The notes beneath the pieces are model-generated. The model was not told the DNA's origin. It did not search any database and saw only the letters and a list, made by a program, of their open reading frames with translations. This document shows, piece by piece, positions 1 through 7,980 of a stretch of 14,496 nucleotides of DNA; position 1 is the stretch's first letter, and the number at the start of each line of letters is the position of its first letter. This DNA is from Lentisphaeria bacterium (GTDB lineage: Bacteria > Verrucomicrobiota > Lentisphaeria > Oligosphaerales > Oligosphaeraceae), in the NCBI GenBank assembly GCA_028699735.1, contig JAQVUB010000018.1, positions 1 through 14,496 of the forward strand. The letters run 5' to 3'. A program made the position numbers and the translations under genes.

Positions 1-94
1 GGGGGCAGGGGGCACTAAAGGCGTTGCGGAGGAAGGCCAGATCCGTGTCCTGCCGTGTTTTAAAGACTATAAATCAAAGCGGAGAAAAAACAAT

Positions 95-772
95 ATGGAT
101 ATGTCAACTTTTCTGCTTAGAATTGGGGTGGCGGTATTGCTCGGCGGGGTCATCGGATATGAACGCGATGTGCATGGACGTGCTGCCGGCCTGCGAACCC
201 ATATGCTGGTCAGTGTGGGTTCCGCTTTGTTTACGCTGATCTCCATCAATCTGGCGACAGAGCTGGGGAAAGTCGGTGATCCCGGGCGGATTGCCGCGCA
301 AATTGTTTCCGGTATTGGTTTTCTAGGTGCCGGGACGATTTTGAAGTCTGGATTTAATGTGCGGGGGCTAACAACCGCAGCCTGCATGTGGCTGGTGGCG
401 GCGGTCGGGATGGCCTGTGCCGTTGGCTGGCTCTGGCAGGCTTCCATTGTTACGATCGTTATGCTGCTGGTGCTGTTGACTGCGAAAAAGATTGAGAACA
501 AGTTGCATCGAGTTTATACACTAAAAGTCAGTATTGTTTCCGGCAGTGGAGATATTTCTGTGCGAATGCTGGAATTCCTTCAAGGGAGAAAAGATATTAT
601 CATAACCTCAACCGATGGTGCGATCGATGTCAATGCCGGACTTTATACGACGACCTTTTGGGTGGATACGATGACCGACCGGGATCAGCTGGAAATTACT
701 CGGGAAATCTATAAAGGGGTTGTGGACTTTGAAAAAAATCTCAAGAATCTGAAAATCGAATGTATCAGTTGA
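95..772 (+). CDS. MgtC/SapB family inner-membrane protein
   Basis: 225 residues. The N-terminal two thirds is a hydrophobic domain with about four to five membrane spans (roughly residues 6-22, 37-54, 66-86, 93-110 and 114-130). It has the hallmarks of the MgtC/SapB family: GGVIGYERD near residue 17, AGLRTHMLVSVGSAL at 31-45, DPGRIAAQIVSGIGFLGAGTI at 62-82 and RGLTTAA at 90-96. The C-terminal ~85 residues (from about 140) form a soluble, ACT-like cytoplasmic tail. MgtC of Salmonella is a virulence and low-Mg2+ survival factor that acts on F-type ATP synthase, but most members of the wider family have no proven role, so the function here is only a family-level call. The start has GGAG at 81-84, ten bases upstream; an in-frame ATG at 101 is an alternative. 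The frame stays open to the left edge, but nothing upstream resembles the family. It may share a transcript with the two genes that follow. Confidence 0.93.
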   Translation: MDMSTFLLRIGVAVLLGGVIGYERDVHGRAAGLRTHMLVSVGSALFTLISINLATELGKVGDPGRIAAQIVSGIGFLGAGTILKSGFNVRGLTTAACMWLVAAVGMACAVGWLWQASIVTIVMLLVLLTAKKIENKLHRVYTLKVSIVSGSGDISVRMLEFLQGRKDIIITSTDGAIDVNAGLYTTTFWVDTMTDRDQLEITREIYKGVVDFEKNLKNLKIECIS

Positions 773-802
773 GTTTTCAAATTGGAGTCTTTTGAGAAGG
801 AC

Positions 803-1231
803 ATGACGATTTTTGTACAGAAAGCGATCGTTCTGCTTTGCCTTTTGAATCTGCTGTTGCCGCTGTTGAGTTCCTGCAGGAGTTCTCAGCTGAGCCGGGA
901 GTCACGTCCGCGTCCCGGGCAGTTGCACTGGGGTGACGAGATGGTTTTGCAGTCAGCGGTGCGGCGATTGCTGGACAGTTCGCGTCTTGCCAGTCGGGAG
1001 CCTGGGATCGCGGAGCGTTATGCGGATCTGCTGCGCTTCTGGTATCAGGCCTCTTCCGGCAACGGTCAGGATGTCGATGGCGGCGTGCGCATGCTCAATT
1101 ATCTGCGTCAGATCCATTTCCAGAATGGGGGCAGCAGGGCACTTTGGAAAGAAGCGGTTCGCGCAGCCAAAGAGGCCGGGCGTAGTGAGGATGGTTTGCC
1201 GGCACTCCCGATACCGTCTAAGTTCAAATAA
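803..1231 (+). CDS. Predicted small lipoprotein of unknown function
   Basis: 142 residues from the ATG at 803. The protein begins with a clear lipoprotein signal peptide: Lys7, a long Leu/Val/Ile-rich core and a lipobox LSSC with the acceptor Cys at residue 25. The residue after Cys is Arg, not Asp, which favours sorting to the outer membrane by the E. coli rule; this is uncertain outside that group. The mature part is hydrophilic with helical stretches (about 44-75 and 85-125), and its ending is Pro-rich. I recognise no domain. A TTG at 782 in the same frame would add seven charged residues before the signal peptide and has no ribosome site, so I prefer the ATG even though its purine run (GAGAAGG) sits unusually close, two bases away. 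It lies 30 bases after the MgtC-like gene and 44 before the polymerase gene, so co-transcription is likely. Link to either neighbour is unknown. Confidence 0.75.
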   Translation: MTIFVQKAIVLLCLLNLLLPLLSSCRSSQLSRESRPRPGQLHWGDEMVLQSAVRRLLDSSRLASREPGIAERYADLLRFWYQASSGNGQDVDGGVRMLNYLRQIHFQNGGSRALWKEAVRAAKEAGRSEDGLPALPIPSKFK

Positions 1232-1275
1232 TTGAAAGTCCGGGGGCATGGCGTTTCCGGGAGGAGGAAATCGAT

Positions 1276-3447
1276 ATGGATATCAGCCAGCTGGTACGCA
1301 GTTCGGAGAGCCGGGTCGTTGCCATCGAGGTCAATGAACAGGGGCAATGCGAGCTGTTTCGGCGAACGGAGGCGGAATCGGTTGAAAGTGAAATCCGTCC
1401 CTTTCATCCCTGGCTGTTGACCAGCGGTGTAGCGCTGGCCAAGCGACTGAACCAGGTTTCGGATATTGTTGAGTTAGCCGGTTCAGGTGCCATGCGGGTA
1501 CGCGTTTCCTTTCAGAATTTCCCCAGTTACGAAAATGCCATCAAGGATTTGAAAGGTCTCACCGGTCAGAATCCCAGTTCGCCGCTGGCACCCTACCGGA
1601 TTTTCAGTGATCTTACTCAACAGATGCTGACCATGCTGCCGTTGCGCCTCTTCCGGGATATGGGCTTTTCGGAATTGCGGCGCTTGCAACTGGATATCGA
1701 GACCCGCAGCGGGACGCCGGGGGTTTTCCCGGATGCGAACAAAGAAAGTGACGAGGTCATCCTGATTTCCCTGCGCGACAGCAGCGGATGGGAAGTCTGT
1801 TTGTCTGCCAAGGGGCAGGGGGAAGCAGAGCTGTTGCGGCAGATGATTGCTCTGGTGCAGGAACGCGATCCTGATGTCATCGAGGGACATAATATCTTCA
1901 ATTTTGATCTTCCTTATCTGGAAAAACGTTGCAAACGGCATCATATCAAACTGACGCTGGGCAGAGGAAACCGGGTGGTTTCCAGCCGGAATTCCCGTTT
2001 TAGTGCAGGTGAACGCATTATTCCCTATCAGCGCTATTCGATTTACGGGCGGCATGTCATTGATACCTATCAACTGGTCATGTTGCATGATGTCAGTCAG
2101 CGGGACATGGACAGCTACAGCTTGAAAGCGGCTGCGCGGTATTTCGGCATCAATTCGGACAAGCGTACCTATGTCGATGGCGCGGATATCACCCGGGTCT
2201 TCGATGAAGACCCCGAGCGCCTGACAGCCTATTGCCTGGATGATGTCCGGGAAACCGACGGAATCAGCCGCCTGCTTTCACCCAGCCACTTCTATCAGGC
2301 GCAAGTGCTTCCGCTGACTTATCAGAATTGCGTCAGCAGAGGAAATGCCACCCGGATCGATGCCTTGCTCTGCGCGGAATATCTGCAGCAGTCGTACAGC
2401 CTGCCTACCCCGCAAATGGCACAGGATTTTCAAGGTGGTCTCACCGATTCCGTGGAGCCGGGGGTATTTCGGAATGTCTGGCATATTGACGTACGCAGCC
2501 TGTATCCATCGGTGATTCTGGCAAGAAAGCTGCATCCGGTTCATGATGAACTGGCCGTTTTTTCGCGCCTTCTGGAGAATTTGCGTGCGTTTCGTTTGCA
2601 GGCCAAAGATGCCATGCGCGTAGCAGAACCGGAGCAGCGGGAACATTTTCAGGCTCTGCAGAGCAGCTTCAAAATTCTCATTAATTCGTTTTATGGATAT
2701 CTTGGCTTTTCCCAGGGTACATTTAACGATTACAACATGGCTCGCACAGTGACTGCGGAAGGACGGGCTATCCTTACCAGTATGAATGAATTTCTGCAGA
2801 AAAACGGTGCAAAAGTCATTGAAATGGATACCGACGGAATTTATTTTTGTCCTCCGCCTGAAGTTCATGACATGGCTGCGATGCAGGCCAGGGTGCAGGC
2901 TATTTTGCCGGAAGGGATCGAGGTGGAGCTGGATGCTTCCTATCAGGCGATGTATGCGTACAAGAGCAAAAATTACGCGTTACTGGAAGAGAATGGGAAG
3001 GTCAGTATCACCGGGGCAGCATTAAAATCCAGGGGTCTGGAACTGTTTCAGCGCAAATACATCCGGGAACATATCACGCTGCTGCTGACCGGCCGCTCAG
3101 CCGAATTGCCGGCACTCTTCGATCGCTTCGAAACGGCTCTTCGCGAACATCGCCTGCCCCTGAAGGAACTGGCCAAACGCGAAGTTCTCTCGACAGCTCC
3201 GGAGACTTATGCCCAGAAGCTGGCCGAAGGGAAGACCCGGCGCAGTGCCGCCTATGAGCTGGCACTGAAAAGCGGACGCAGCCTGCGCCAGGGGGACAGC
3301 GTCGAATTCTACGTTACCGGCACAAAGAAAAATGTCGCGATTACCGACAACAGCAAACTGCTTGAAGACGGGCGGGAAGACAAGCGCGATGAAAACGTTG
3401 AATTCTATCTCGAACGGCTTCGACAGTTACGCGATAAACTGATTTGA
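1276..3447 (+). CDS. DNA polymerase, family B, with 3'-5' exonuclease
   Basis: 723 residues; template-directed DNA synthesis with proofreading. The exonuclease motifs are all intact: Exo I DIE at 140-142, Exo II HNIFNFD at 205-211, Exo III Y319-x3-D323. The polymerase motifs follow in order: motif A DVRSLYPS at 405-412, motif B K466 to YG at 473-474 (KILINSFYG), motif C MDTDG at 517-521 with both catalytic aspartates. So both activities should work. It is shorter than E. coli Pol II (about 780) or archaeal PolB (about 775), mainly between motifs A and B. In E. coli the bacterial family B enzyme is an SOS-inducible repair polymerase; a similar accessory role is inferred here, as no replication partner is adjacent. 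The start is set by a strong GGGAGGAGG about eight bases upstream of the ATG. It follows the lipoprotein gene closely, and repeat R1 begins 15 bases after its stop. Confidence 0.95.
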   Translation: MDISQLVRSSESRVVAIEVNEQGQCELFRRTEAESVESEIRPFHPWLLTSGVALAKRLNQVSDIVELAGSGAMRVRVSFQNFPSYENAIKDLKGLTGQNPSSPLAPYRIFSDLTQQMLTMLPLRLFRDMGFSELRRLQLDIETRSGTPGVFPDANKESDEVILISLRDSSGWEVCLSAKGQGEAELLRQMIALVQERDPDVIEGHNIFNFDLPYLEKRCKRHHIKLTLGRGNRVVSSRNSRFSAGERIIPYQRYSIYGRHVIDTYQLVMLHDVSQRDMDSYSLKAAARYFGINSDKRTYVDGADITRVFDEDPERLTAYCLDDVRETDGISRLLSPSHFYQAQVLPLTYQNCVSRGNATRIDALLCAEYLQQSYSLPTPQMAQDFQGGLTDSVEPGVFRNVWHIDVRSLYPSVILARKLHPVHDELAVFSRLLENLRAFRLQAKDAMRVAEPEQREHFQALQSSFKILINSFYGYLGFSQGTFNDYNMARTVTAEGRAILTSMNEFLQKNGAKVIEMDTDGIYFCPPPEVHDMAAMQARVQAILPEGIEVELDASYQAMYAYKSKNYALLEENGKVSITGAALKSRGLELFQRKYIREHITLLLTGRSAELPALFDRFETALREHRLPLKELAKREVLSTAPETYAQKLAEGKTRRSAAYELALKSGRSLRQGDSVEFYVTGTKKNVAITDNSKLLEDGREDKRDENVEFYLERLRQLRDKLI

Positions 3448-3462
3448 TGAATACGAAAGGCA

Positions 3463-3588
3463 TTTTTTAACAACGAAAATCACGAAACGACACGGAAAAA
3501 ATTCATGGAAGCAGTGTTGGTTGCTTTCATGCGTTGATTTTCCATGATTTTTTTTCGTGTTGTTTTGTGGATTTCGTTGTTAAAAAAA
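3463..3588. repeat. Inverted repeat R1 (ACGAAA family)
   Basis: Two inward-facing arms, about 3463-3510 and 3538-3588, surround a spacer of about 27 bases. Read from outside in, both arms begin with a T run, then AACAACGAAA, then further CACGAAA/CACAAAA units, an A run and TCATGGAA. Over the 42-base core starting at AACAACG I count six mismatches, so the arms can form a long imperfect hairpin. R1 fills nearly the whole gap between the polymerase and copA genes. Its outer right edge touches the copA ribosome-binding purines (GGGAGGA at about 3590-3596), so folding of the transcript could affect copA translation; this is inference. Confidence 0.9.
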
Positions 3589-3602
3589 AGGGAGGATAAG
3601 CG

Positions 3603-5870
3603 ATGCGTAGTTTTCGGATATCCGGCATGCATTGTGCGAGCTGTGCAGCTTCTGTCGAGAAAGCGGTGAAACAGCTTGCTGGTGCCAGCGAAGTCTATGT
3701 CAATCTGGCCACCAACCGCCTGACTCTGCAGATGGATGAGAGTCAACTAAGCCAGACGGCAGTGATTACGGAGATTGCCAGGTGCGGTTTCAAGGCAGAG
3801 GAAGAGTTCGAAGAAAATCAGTCCTCTTTCCAGAGCCAGAAAGAGGAGGAAGAAGGCATTGCTGCCCAGCGCGAATTTTATGATCTGCTGGTTGCCCTGG
3901 CCTGTTTTCTGTTTCTGTCCTATCTGGCCATGCAGGAGATGCTGAAGCTACCGCGGGTACCCATCAGTGAAGAAATGAATGCCTTTTTGCAGATTGTTCT
4001 GCTGGTTCCGATTCTACTGGCCGGGAAAAATCTCTATCGTTCCGGGTTGTCGGCGATGTTACGCTTTTCTCCCAATATGGATTCTCTGATTTCGATTGGT
4101 ACGGTCGCTGCTATTCTTTATAGTGTGCTGGCTTTGTTTACACTGCCGGCAGGGAAAGAGAGTCCCCATCTCTATTTTGATACTGCTGGCATGATTATTG
4201 CTGTGATTCTGCTGGGGCGCCATCTCGAAAGGCGTGCACGTCGAAAAGCCTCCGGGGCGGTACGGGATTTGCTTGCCCTGCAGCCGGCGGCGGCGCGGCT
4301 AGTGCGTGACGGTTTGGAAATCACGGTTCCGGTTGGAGAATTGCAGGTTGGCGATCTGGTTTCCGTTCGTCCTGGTGAAAAGATTCCGATTGACGGTGAA
4401 GTGTTTGAGGGTGCGTCATCCGTCGATGAATCGATGCTGAGCGGCGAGAGTATGCCGGTGGACAAACAGCCCGGGGATCCGGTTACCGGCGCCTCTGTCA
4501 ATCGCCATGGTGTTCTGCTGATGAAAGTGACCAGAATTGGCAAGGACACCCTGCTCTCCCGCATTGTCCATCTGGTGGAACTGGCACAGGGTGCCCGCCC
4601 CCCGATTGCCCGCCTGGCCGATGTCATCTCCGGTTTTTTTGTCTGGATGGTGTTGGCCTTTGCATCCATTACTTTTCTCTGCTGGTTTTTTTTCGGAGCC
4701 GGAGAAGTCCGGGAGGCGCTCAACTTTGCTCTGGCGGTGCTGGTCATCGCCTGCCCCTGCGCCCTGGGACTGGCTACACCTATTGCACTGGTGGTCGGTC
4801 TGGGACGAGGTGCCAGCCTGGGAATCCTGATCAAAAGCGGAACGGCTCTGGAATCCGCCGGCAAAATAGAGACCGTTATTTTTGATAAAACCGGAACTCT
4901 TACCGAGGGGAAACCGCAATTGGAGGATATTATTCCTGCCCCGGATTGTCCTCGTTCTTCCGAAGAGCTTCTTCTTCTCGCTGCGGCGGCCGAAAAGAAT
5001 TCGGAACATCCTCTGGCGCTGGCCATTGTTCAGGCCGCCACCGCTCAGAAGCTGTCTCTTCCCAAAGTCACAGAATTCCAGGCACATCCCGGTTTTGGGG
5101 TTTCCTGTCGTCTGGATGGAAAGAAGCTGTTGTTGGGCAATGCCCGCTTGCTGGAGGAAGCCGGCGTACGGCTGCCCGACGCTGTGCTTCCCGATTTGCC
5201 GGCAAGCACCCTGATACTGTTGGCTGAAGAAGACCGCTTTCTTGGCGTGCTGGCCGTTGCTGATCGCATCCGCATGGATGCCTTCAAGGTTATCCAGCAA
5301 CTCCGGAAGATGGGTTTGCGAACGATGATGCTGACCGGTGACCGCCCTGCTGTTGCTGAGCAAATTGCTCTCGAACTCGGTCTTGATGAGGTTTCTGCGG
5401 GGCTGCTGCCCGGCGACAAGGCTGCTGAGATACAGCGTTTGCAGAGCGTTGATGGCAATGGGATTCTGGCGATGGTTGGCGATGGCATCAATGACGCGCC
5501 GGCTCTGGCTCAGGCGGATCTCGGCATCGCCATCGGCACCGGTACCGATATTGCCATGGAATCTGCGGATATTATCCTGATGAACAGCCGATTGACGGAT
5601 GTCGCAAAAGCAATCGAATTGAGCCGAAGGACACTGCAAATCATCCGGCAAAACCTGTTTTGGGCTCTGGGTTACAATCTGATCGGCCTGCCTTTGGCCG
5701 CCGGTGTATTTAAAGCATTTTTTGGGGGGCCTGTACTGAGTCCAGTTTTTGGAGCTGCCGCAATGGCTGGAAGCTCTCTGGCGGTTGTCCTGAATGCATT
5801 ACGTCTTCGCCATTTTCAAGGCGGAGGGAAAACGAAAATAGGATCGAAAGAAAACGATGCGGAAACTTGA
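3603..5870 (+). CDS. copA: Cu(I)-exporting P1B-type ATPase (CopA-like)
   Basis: 755 residues, inner membrane. It uses ATP to pump monovalent copper (or silver) out of the cytoplasm. Order: one N-terminal heavy-metal domain with GMHCASC (Cys11, Cys14), eight predicted membrane helices, an actuator domain with SGES (around residues 279-282), the transport-site CPC at 384-386, the phosphorylated Asp428 in DKTGTLTEG, the nucleotide-site His469 in SEHPLA, TGD at 578-580 and GDGINDAP at 626-633. The last helices carry GYN and MAGSS, the Cu(I) signature of subgroup P1B-1, which argues against Zn/Cd/Pb or Co specificity. The ribosome site GGGAGGA lies about seven bases before the ATG. There is no copper chaperone or CueR/CsoR-type regulator gene in the window, so control is not visible; R1 lies directly upstream. 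Its 3' end overlaps the methyltransferase gene by 14 bases. Confidence 0.96.
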   Translation: MRSFRISGMHCASCAASVEKAVKQLAGASEVYVNLATNRLTLQMDESQLSQTAVITEIARCGFKAEEEFEENQSSFQSQKEEEEGIAAQREFYDLLVALACFLFLSYLAMQEMLKLPRVPISEEMNAFLQIVLLVPILLAGKNLYRSGLSAMLRFSPNMDSLISIGTVAAILYSVLALFTLPAGKESPHLYFDTAGMIIAVILLGRHLERRARRKASGAVRDLLALQPAAARLVRDGLEITVPVGELQVGDLVSVRPGEKIPIDGEVFEGASSVDESMLSGESMPVDKQPGDPVTGASVNRHGVLLMKVTRIGKDTLLSRIVHLVELAQGARPPIARLADVISGFFVWMVLAFASITFLCWFFFGAGEVREALNFALAVLVIACPCALGLATPIALVVGLGRGASLGILIKSGTALESAGKIETVIFDKTGTLTEGKPQLEDIIPAPDCPRSSEELLLLAAAAEKNSEHPLALAIVQAATAQKLSLPKVTEFQAHPGFGVSCRLDGKKLLLGNARLLEEAGVRLPDAVLPDLPASTLILLAEEDRFLGVLAVADRIRMDAFKVIQQLRKMGLRTMMLTGDRPAVAEQIALELGLDEVSAGLLPGDKAAEIQRLQSVDGNGILAMVGDGINDAPALAQADLGIAIGTGTDIAMESADIILMNSRLTDVAKAIELSRRTLQIIRQNLFWALGYNLIGLPLAAGVFKAFFGGPVLSPVFGAAAMAGSSLAVVLNALRLRHFQGGGKTKIGSKENDAET

Positions 5871-6798
5871 AAAAGAAGAACGATCACAACGCAATAAAAC
5901 ATTGACCTTGAATGCAGAGGAGATGGAGTGTCTGGCCAGAGATCTCAAATCCGCAGAGCCAGGCATGCTTTCAAATCAGATCATAAATCAAATCTTCCAT
6001 GCAGATTTGACGCATATTGCCAGATTTTTTCCGGCGCAATGCGTGGATTTGCTGATTCTCGATCCCCCATACAACCTTGACAAGGATTTCCATGGCCTGA
6101 AATTTTCCAAGGGGAAGGATGATCATTATCTGGCTTATCTGGAAAGCTGGTTCCCGTTGCTGTTGCCATTGCTGAAACCGGCTGGCAGCGTCTATTTTTG
6201 CGGGGACTGGCGCAATTGTGCTTCCATTTATACGCTGCTTAACAAATATCTGAAAATCCGCAACCGGATCACCTGGCAGCGTGAAAAAGGACGCGGAGCC
6301 AGTGCCAATTGGAAAAACAGCACGGAGGATATCTGGTTTGCCACGCCTTCCGATGACTATTATTTTGACCTGGAAAGCGTCAAAGTCCGACGCAGAGTGA
6401 TCGCTCCTTACCGCTTGGATGGGCAGCCCAAAGACTGGGTGGAAACCGATAAAGGCAATTTCCGTATGACCTGCCCCGGAAATTTCTGGGATGATCTTAC
6501 GGTGCCATACTGGTCCATGCCGGAAAATACCGACCATCCCACTCAGAAGCCGGAAAAACTTCTGGCGAAACTGATTCTGGCCAGCTCGAAACCCGGCGAT
6601 ATGGTACTTGACCCATTTCTGGGCAGCGGAACCACTGCCGTCGTCGCCAAAAAACTCGGACGCAATTATTGCGGCATCGAAATCAACCGGGAATATTGCT
6701 GCTGGGCACTGGCAAGACTGCGACAGGCAGAAACCGATAAACGTATACAGGGATACCAGGATGGCATCTTCTGGGAACGAAACAGCGCCCAAAATTGA
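5857..6798 (+). CDS. Beta-class site-specific DNA methyltransferase (probably N6-adenine)
   Basis: 313 residues. Transfers a methyl group from S-adenosylmethionine to a base in a short DNA site. Catalytic motif IV, DPPYNL, is at 69-74; the SAM-binding motif I, DPFLGSGTT, is at 252-260, with the acidic EIN at 275-277. The order IV, target-recognition region (about 145-225), then I defines the beta class. DPPY favours amino methylation of adenine, though N4-cytosine cannot be excluded. HPTQKPEKL at 227-235 is the usual motif before the SAM fold. No C-terminal extension of the CcrM type is present. No restriction endonuclease gene is adjacent, so it looks like an orphan enzyme, although the left neighbour copA and the right neighbour FAH gene are known and leave no room for one. 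It starts inside the copA 3' end (14-base overlap) with a weak ribosome site, which suggests coupled translation. Recognition site unknown. Confidence 0.93.
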   Translation: MRKLEKEERSQRNKTLTLNAEEMECLARDLKSAEPGMLSNQIINQIFHADLTHIARFFPAQCVDLLILDPPYNLDKDFHGLKFSKGKDDHYLAYLESWFPLLLPLLKPAGSVYFCGDWRNCASIYTLLNKYLKIRNRITWQREKGRGASANWKNSTEDIWFATPSDDYYFDLESVKVRRRVIAPYRLDGQPKDWVETDKGNFRMTCPGNFWDDLTVPYWSMPENTDHPTQKPEKLLAKLILASSKPGDMVLDPFLGSGTTAVVAKKLGRNYCGIEINREYCCWALARLRQAETDKRIQGYQDGIFWERNSAQN

Positions 6799-6979
6799 CT
6801 TTTAAACAACGAAAAAACACAAAAAGACACGAAATTTTTTTTATATGGTTGTTGCTCTGTTTTAAAGACGTGCATGCCAAATTTTAGCCATGCTTAGTTT
6901 CCGCATGCAATCACATCCGTCGAAGCGACAAACCCTTAAAACATTTCGTATCTTTTCGCGTTTTTTCGTGGTTAAAAAG
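6799..6979. repeat. Inverted repeat R2 (ACGAAA family), convergent gap
   Basis: Left arm about 6800-6850 and right arm about 6935-6979, again inward-facing, each with a T run, AACAACG or AACCACG, and later ACGAAA units (some changed to ACAAAA, GCGAAA). This copy is the most diverged and has the longest spacer, about 90 bases, which holds GCATGC twice and CATGC once more. It occupies the entire gap between two convergent genes. The right arm runs into the FAH gene: the TAA stop of that gene is part of the repeat's TTTTTAACCACG. Confidence 0.82.
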
Positions 6980-7757
6980 CGCTGATCGGGTTTTTGAGGA
7001 TGCCGATGCCTTCGATTTCGACTTCGAAAGTGTCCCCGGGTTTCAGCCAGAGCTGCGGTTTTCTGGCAAAACCGCAGCCGGAAGGGGTTCCGGTGAGAAT
7101 CACAGTTCCGGGTGTCAGGGTCATGCCTCTTGACAGATAATGGATCAGAAACGGGATTTTGAAGATCAGCTCCGAAGTGCGTGCGGTTTGTACGACGCTT
7201 CCGTTGAGGCGTCCTTCGATTTTGAGGTCATCGGGATTCAGTTCCGTTTCCAGGCATGGCCCCAGAGGGCAGAAGGTATCCAGGGATTTGCCGCGCGCCC
7301 ACTGTCCGTCCTGATACTGCCAGTCTCTGGCGGTGATATCATTGGCGCAAGTATAGCCGAGGACATGCTGAAACGCATCGGCTTCCGGGATATTTTTCCC
7401 TCCACGTCCGATGATCACGGCCAGTTCCGCCTCATAATCAATCTGGTTTGTCAATTCCGGCGGGGGCAATTGCACCGCTGCATTGGGTGCCAGGACGCTG
7501 CTGACGGCCTTGATAAAGAGAATCGGGGCAACGGGTACCTGCGACTTGAATTCCTCTGCATGAGCCTGGTAATTTTTTCCGATGCACAACAGAGAGGAGG
7601 GCGGTACCGGACTTTGCAGAGTCAGTTCCGACAGAGAATACTGCTTTTCCCCCAGCTTCCACTGGCCGAACAGATCCCCCTCGATGCTGCGTACTTGCGT
7701 GCCTTCCAGAAGGCCATATTGCGAATGACCGGCTTGCAGAAAACGGACGATTTTCAT
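6972..7757 (-). CDS. Fumarylacetoacetate hydrolase (FAH) family protein
   Basis: 261 residues, cytoplasmic. The FAH family contains metal-dependent C-C hydrolases, decarboxylases and isomerases acting on 2-oxo/1,3-dicarbonyl compounds (acylpyruvases, HpcE/HpaG, oxaloacetate decarboxylases). The metal-binding set is visible: Glu109 and Glu111 in DYEAELAVIIG and Asp140 in CANDITARD, with the 31-residue spacing typical of FAHD1-like members. His66 in IGKNYQAHAEE is the candidate catalytic region, and TGTPSGCGF at 222-230 is the family's C-terminal signature. Residues 1-50 form the short N-terminal extension common in bacterial members. The substrate cannot be told from sequence, and no aromatic degradation genes are nearby. 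The ATG at 7757 has only a weak upstream purine run. The gene lies 223 bases after the topoisomerase gene, with R3 between them, and its stop codon lies in R2. Confidence 0.93.
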   Translation of the reverse strand: MKIVRFLQAGHSQYGLLEGTQVRSIEGDLFGQWKLGEKQYSLSELTLQSPVPPSSLLCIGKNYQAHAEEFKSQVPVAPILFIKAVSSVLAPNAAVQLPPPELTNQIDYEAELAVIIGRGGKNIPEADAFQHVLGYTCANDITARDWQYQDGQWARGKSLDTFCPLGPCLETELNPDDLKIEGRLNGSVVQTARTSELIFKIPFLIHYLSRGMTLTPGTVILTGTPSGCGFARKPQLWLKPGDTFEVEIEGIGILKNPISAF

Positions 7758-7818
7758 AGTCGATGATCTTTCTGAGAGTTAAATGTAATGTGTCAGATAT
7801 AATAGGGTGACAGCGGTA

Positions 7819-7966
7819 TTTTTTTTACAACGAAAAGCACGAAACGCCACATAAAAAATTCATGGGAGTAACGACGCATGCTAGCAGTTAACGCCGCTCC
7901 CAGGTAATTTTTTCGGGGCGTTTCGTGCTTTTCGTTGTTCAACAAGAACTCCTCCGTTACCAGCTT
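7819..7966. repeat. Inverted repeat R3 (ACGAAA family) with shared tail
   Basis: Left arm about 7819-7868 and right arm 7897-7945, spacer 28 bases. A 22-base core (7827-7848 against 7917-7938, starting ACAACGAAAAGCACG) is identical in both arms, and both arms end inward in a T/C-rich to TGGGAG segment. Beyond the right arm a tail, CCTCCGTTACCAGCTT at 7951-7966, recurs exactly after R4. R3 lies between the topoisomerase stop codon and the FAH start, so it is in the leader of the FAH gene or in the terminator region of the topoisomerase gene. Confidence 0.9.
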
Positions 7967-7980
7967 CTGACGTATAACTT

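Noticed and set aside
68..73. TATAAA as a -10 box for the MgtC-like gene
   Set aside because: No -35 box lies 15-19 bases upstream, and the window starts too close to judge the context.
1..94. Tail of an upstream gene at the left edge
   Set aside because: A stop at 16-18 in one frame could end an upstream gene, but only five codons are visible and nothing can be recognised. I therefore list no feature.
4416..5651. Long minus-strand open frame of 411 codons inside copA
   Set aside because: It lies antisense to a complete P-type ATPase with every motif intact. Its translation shows no family features.
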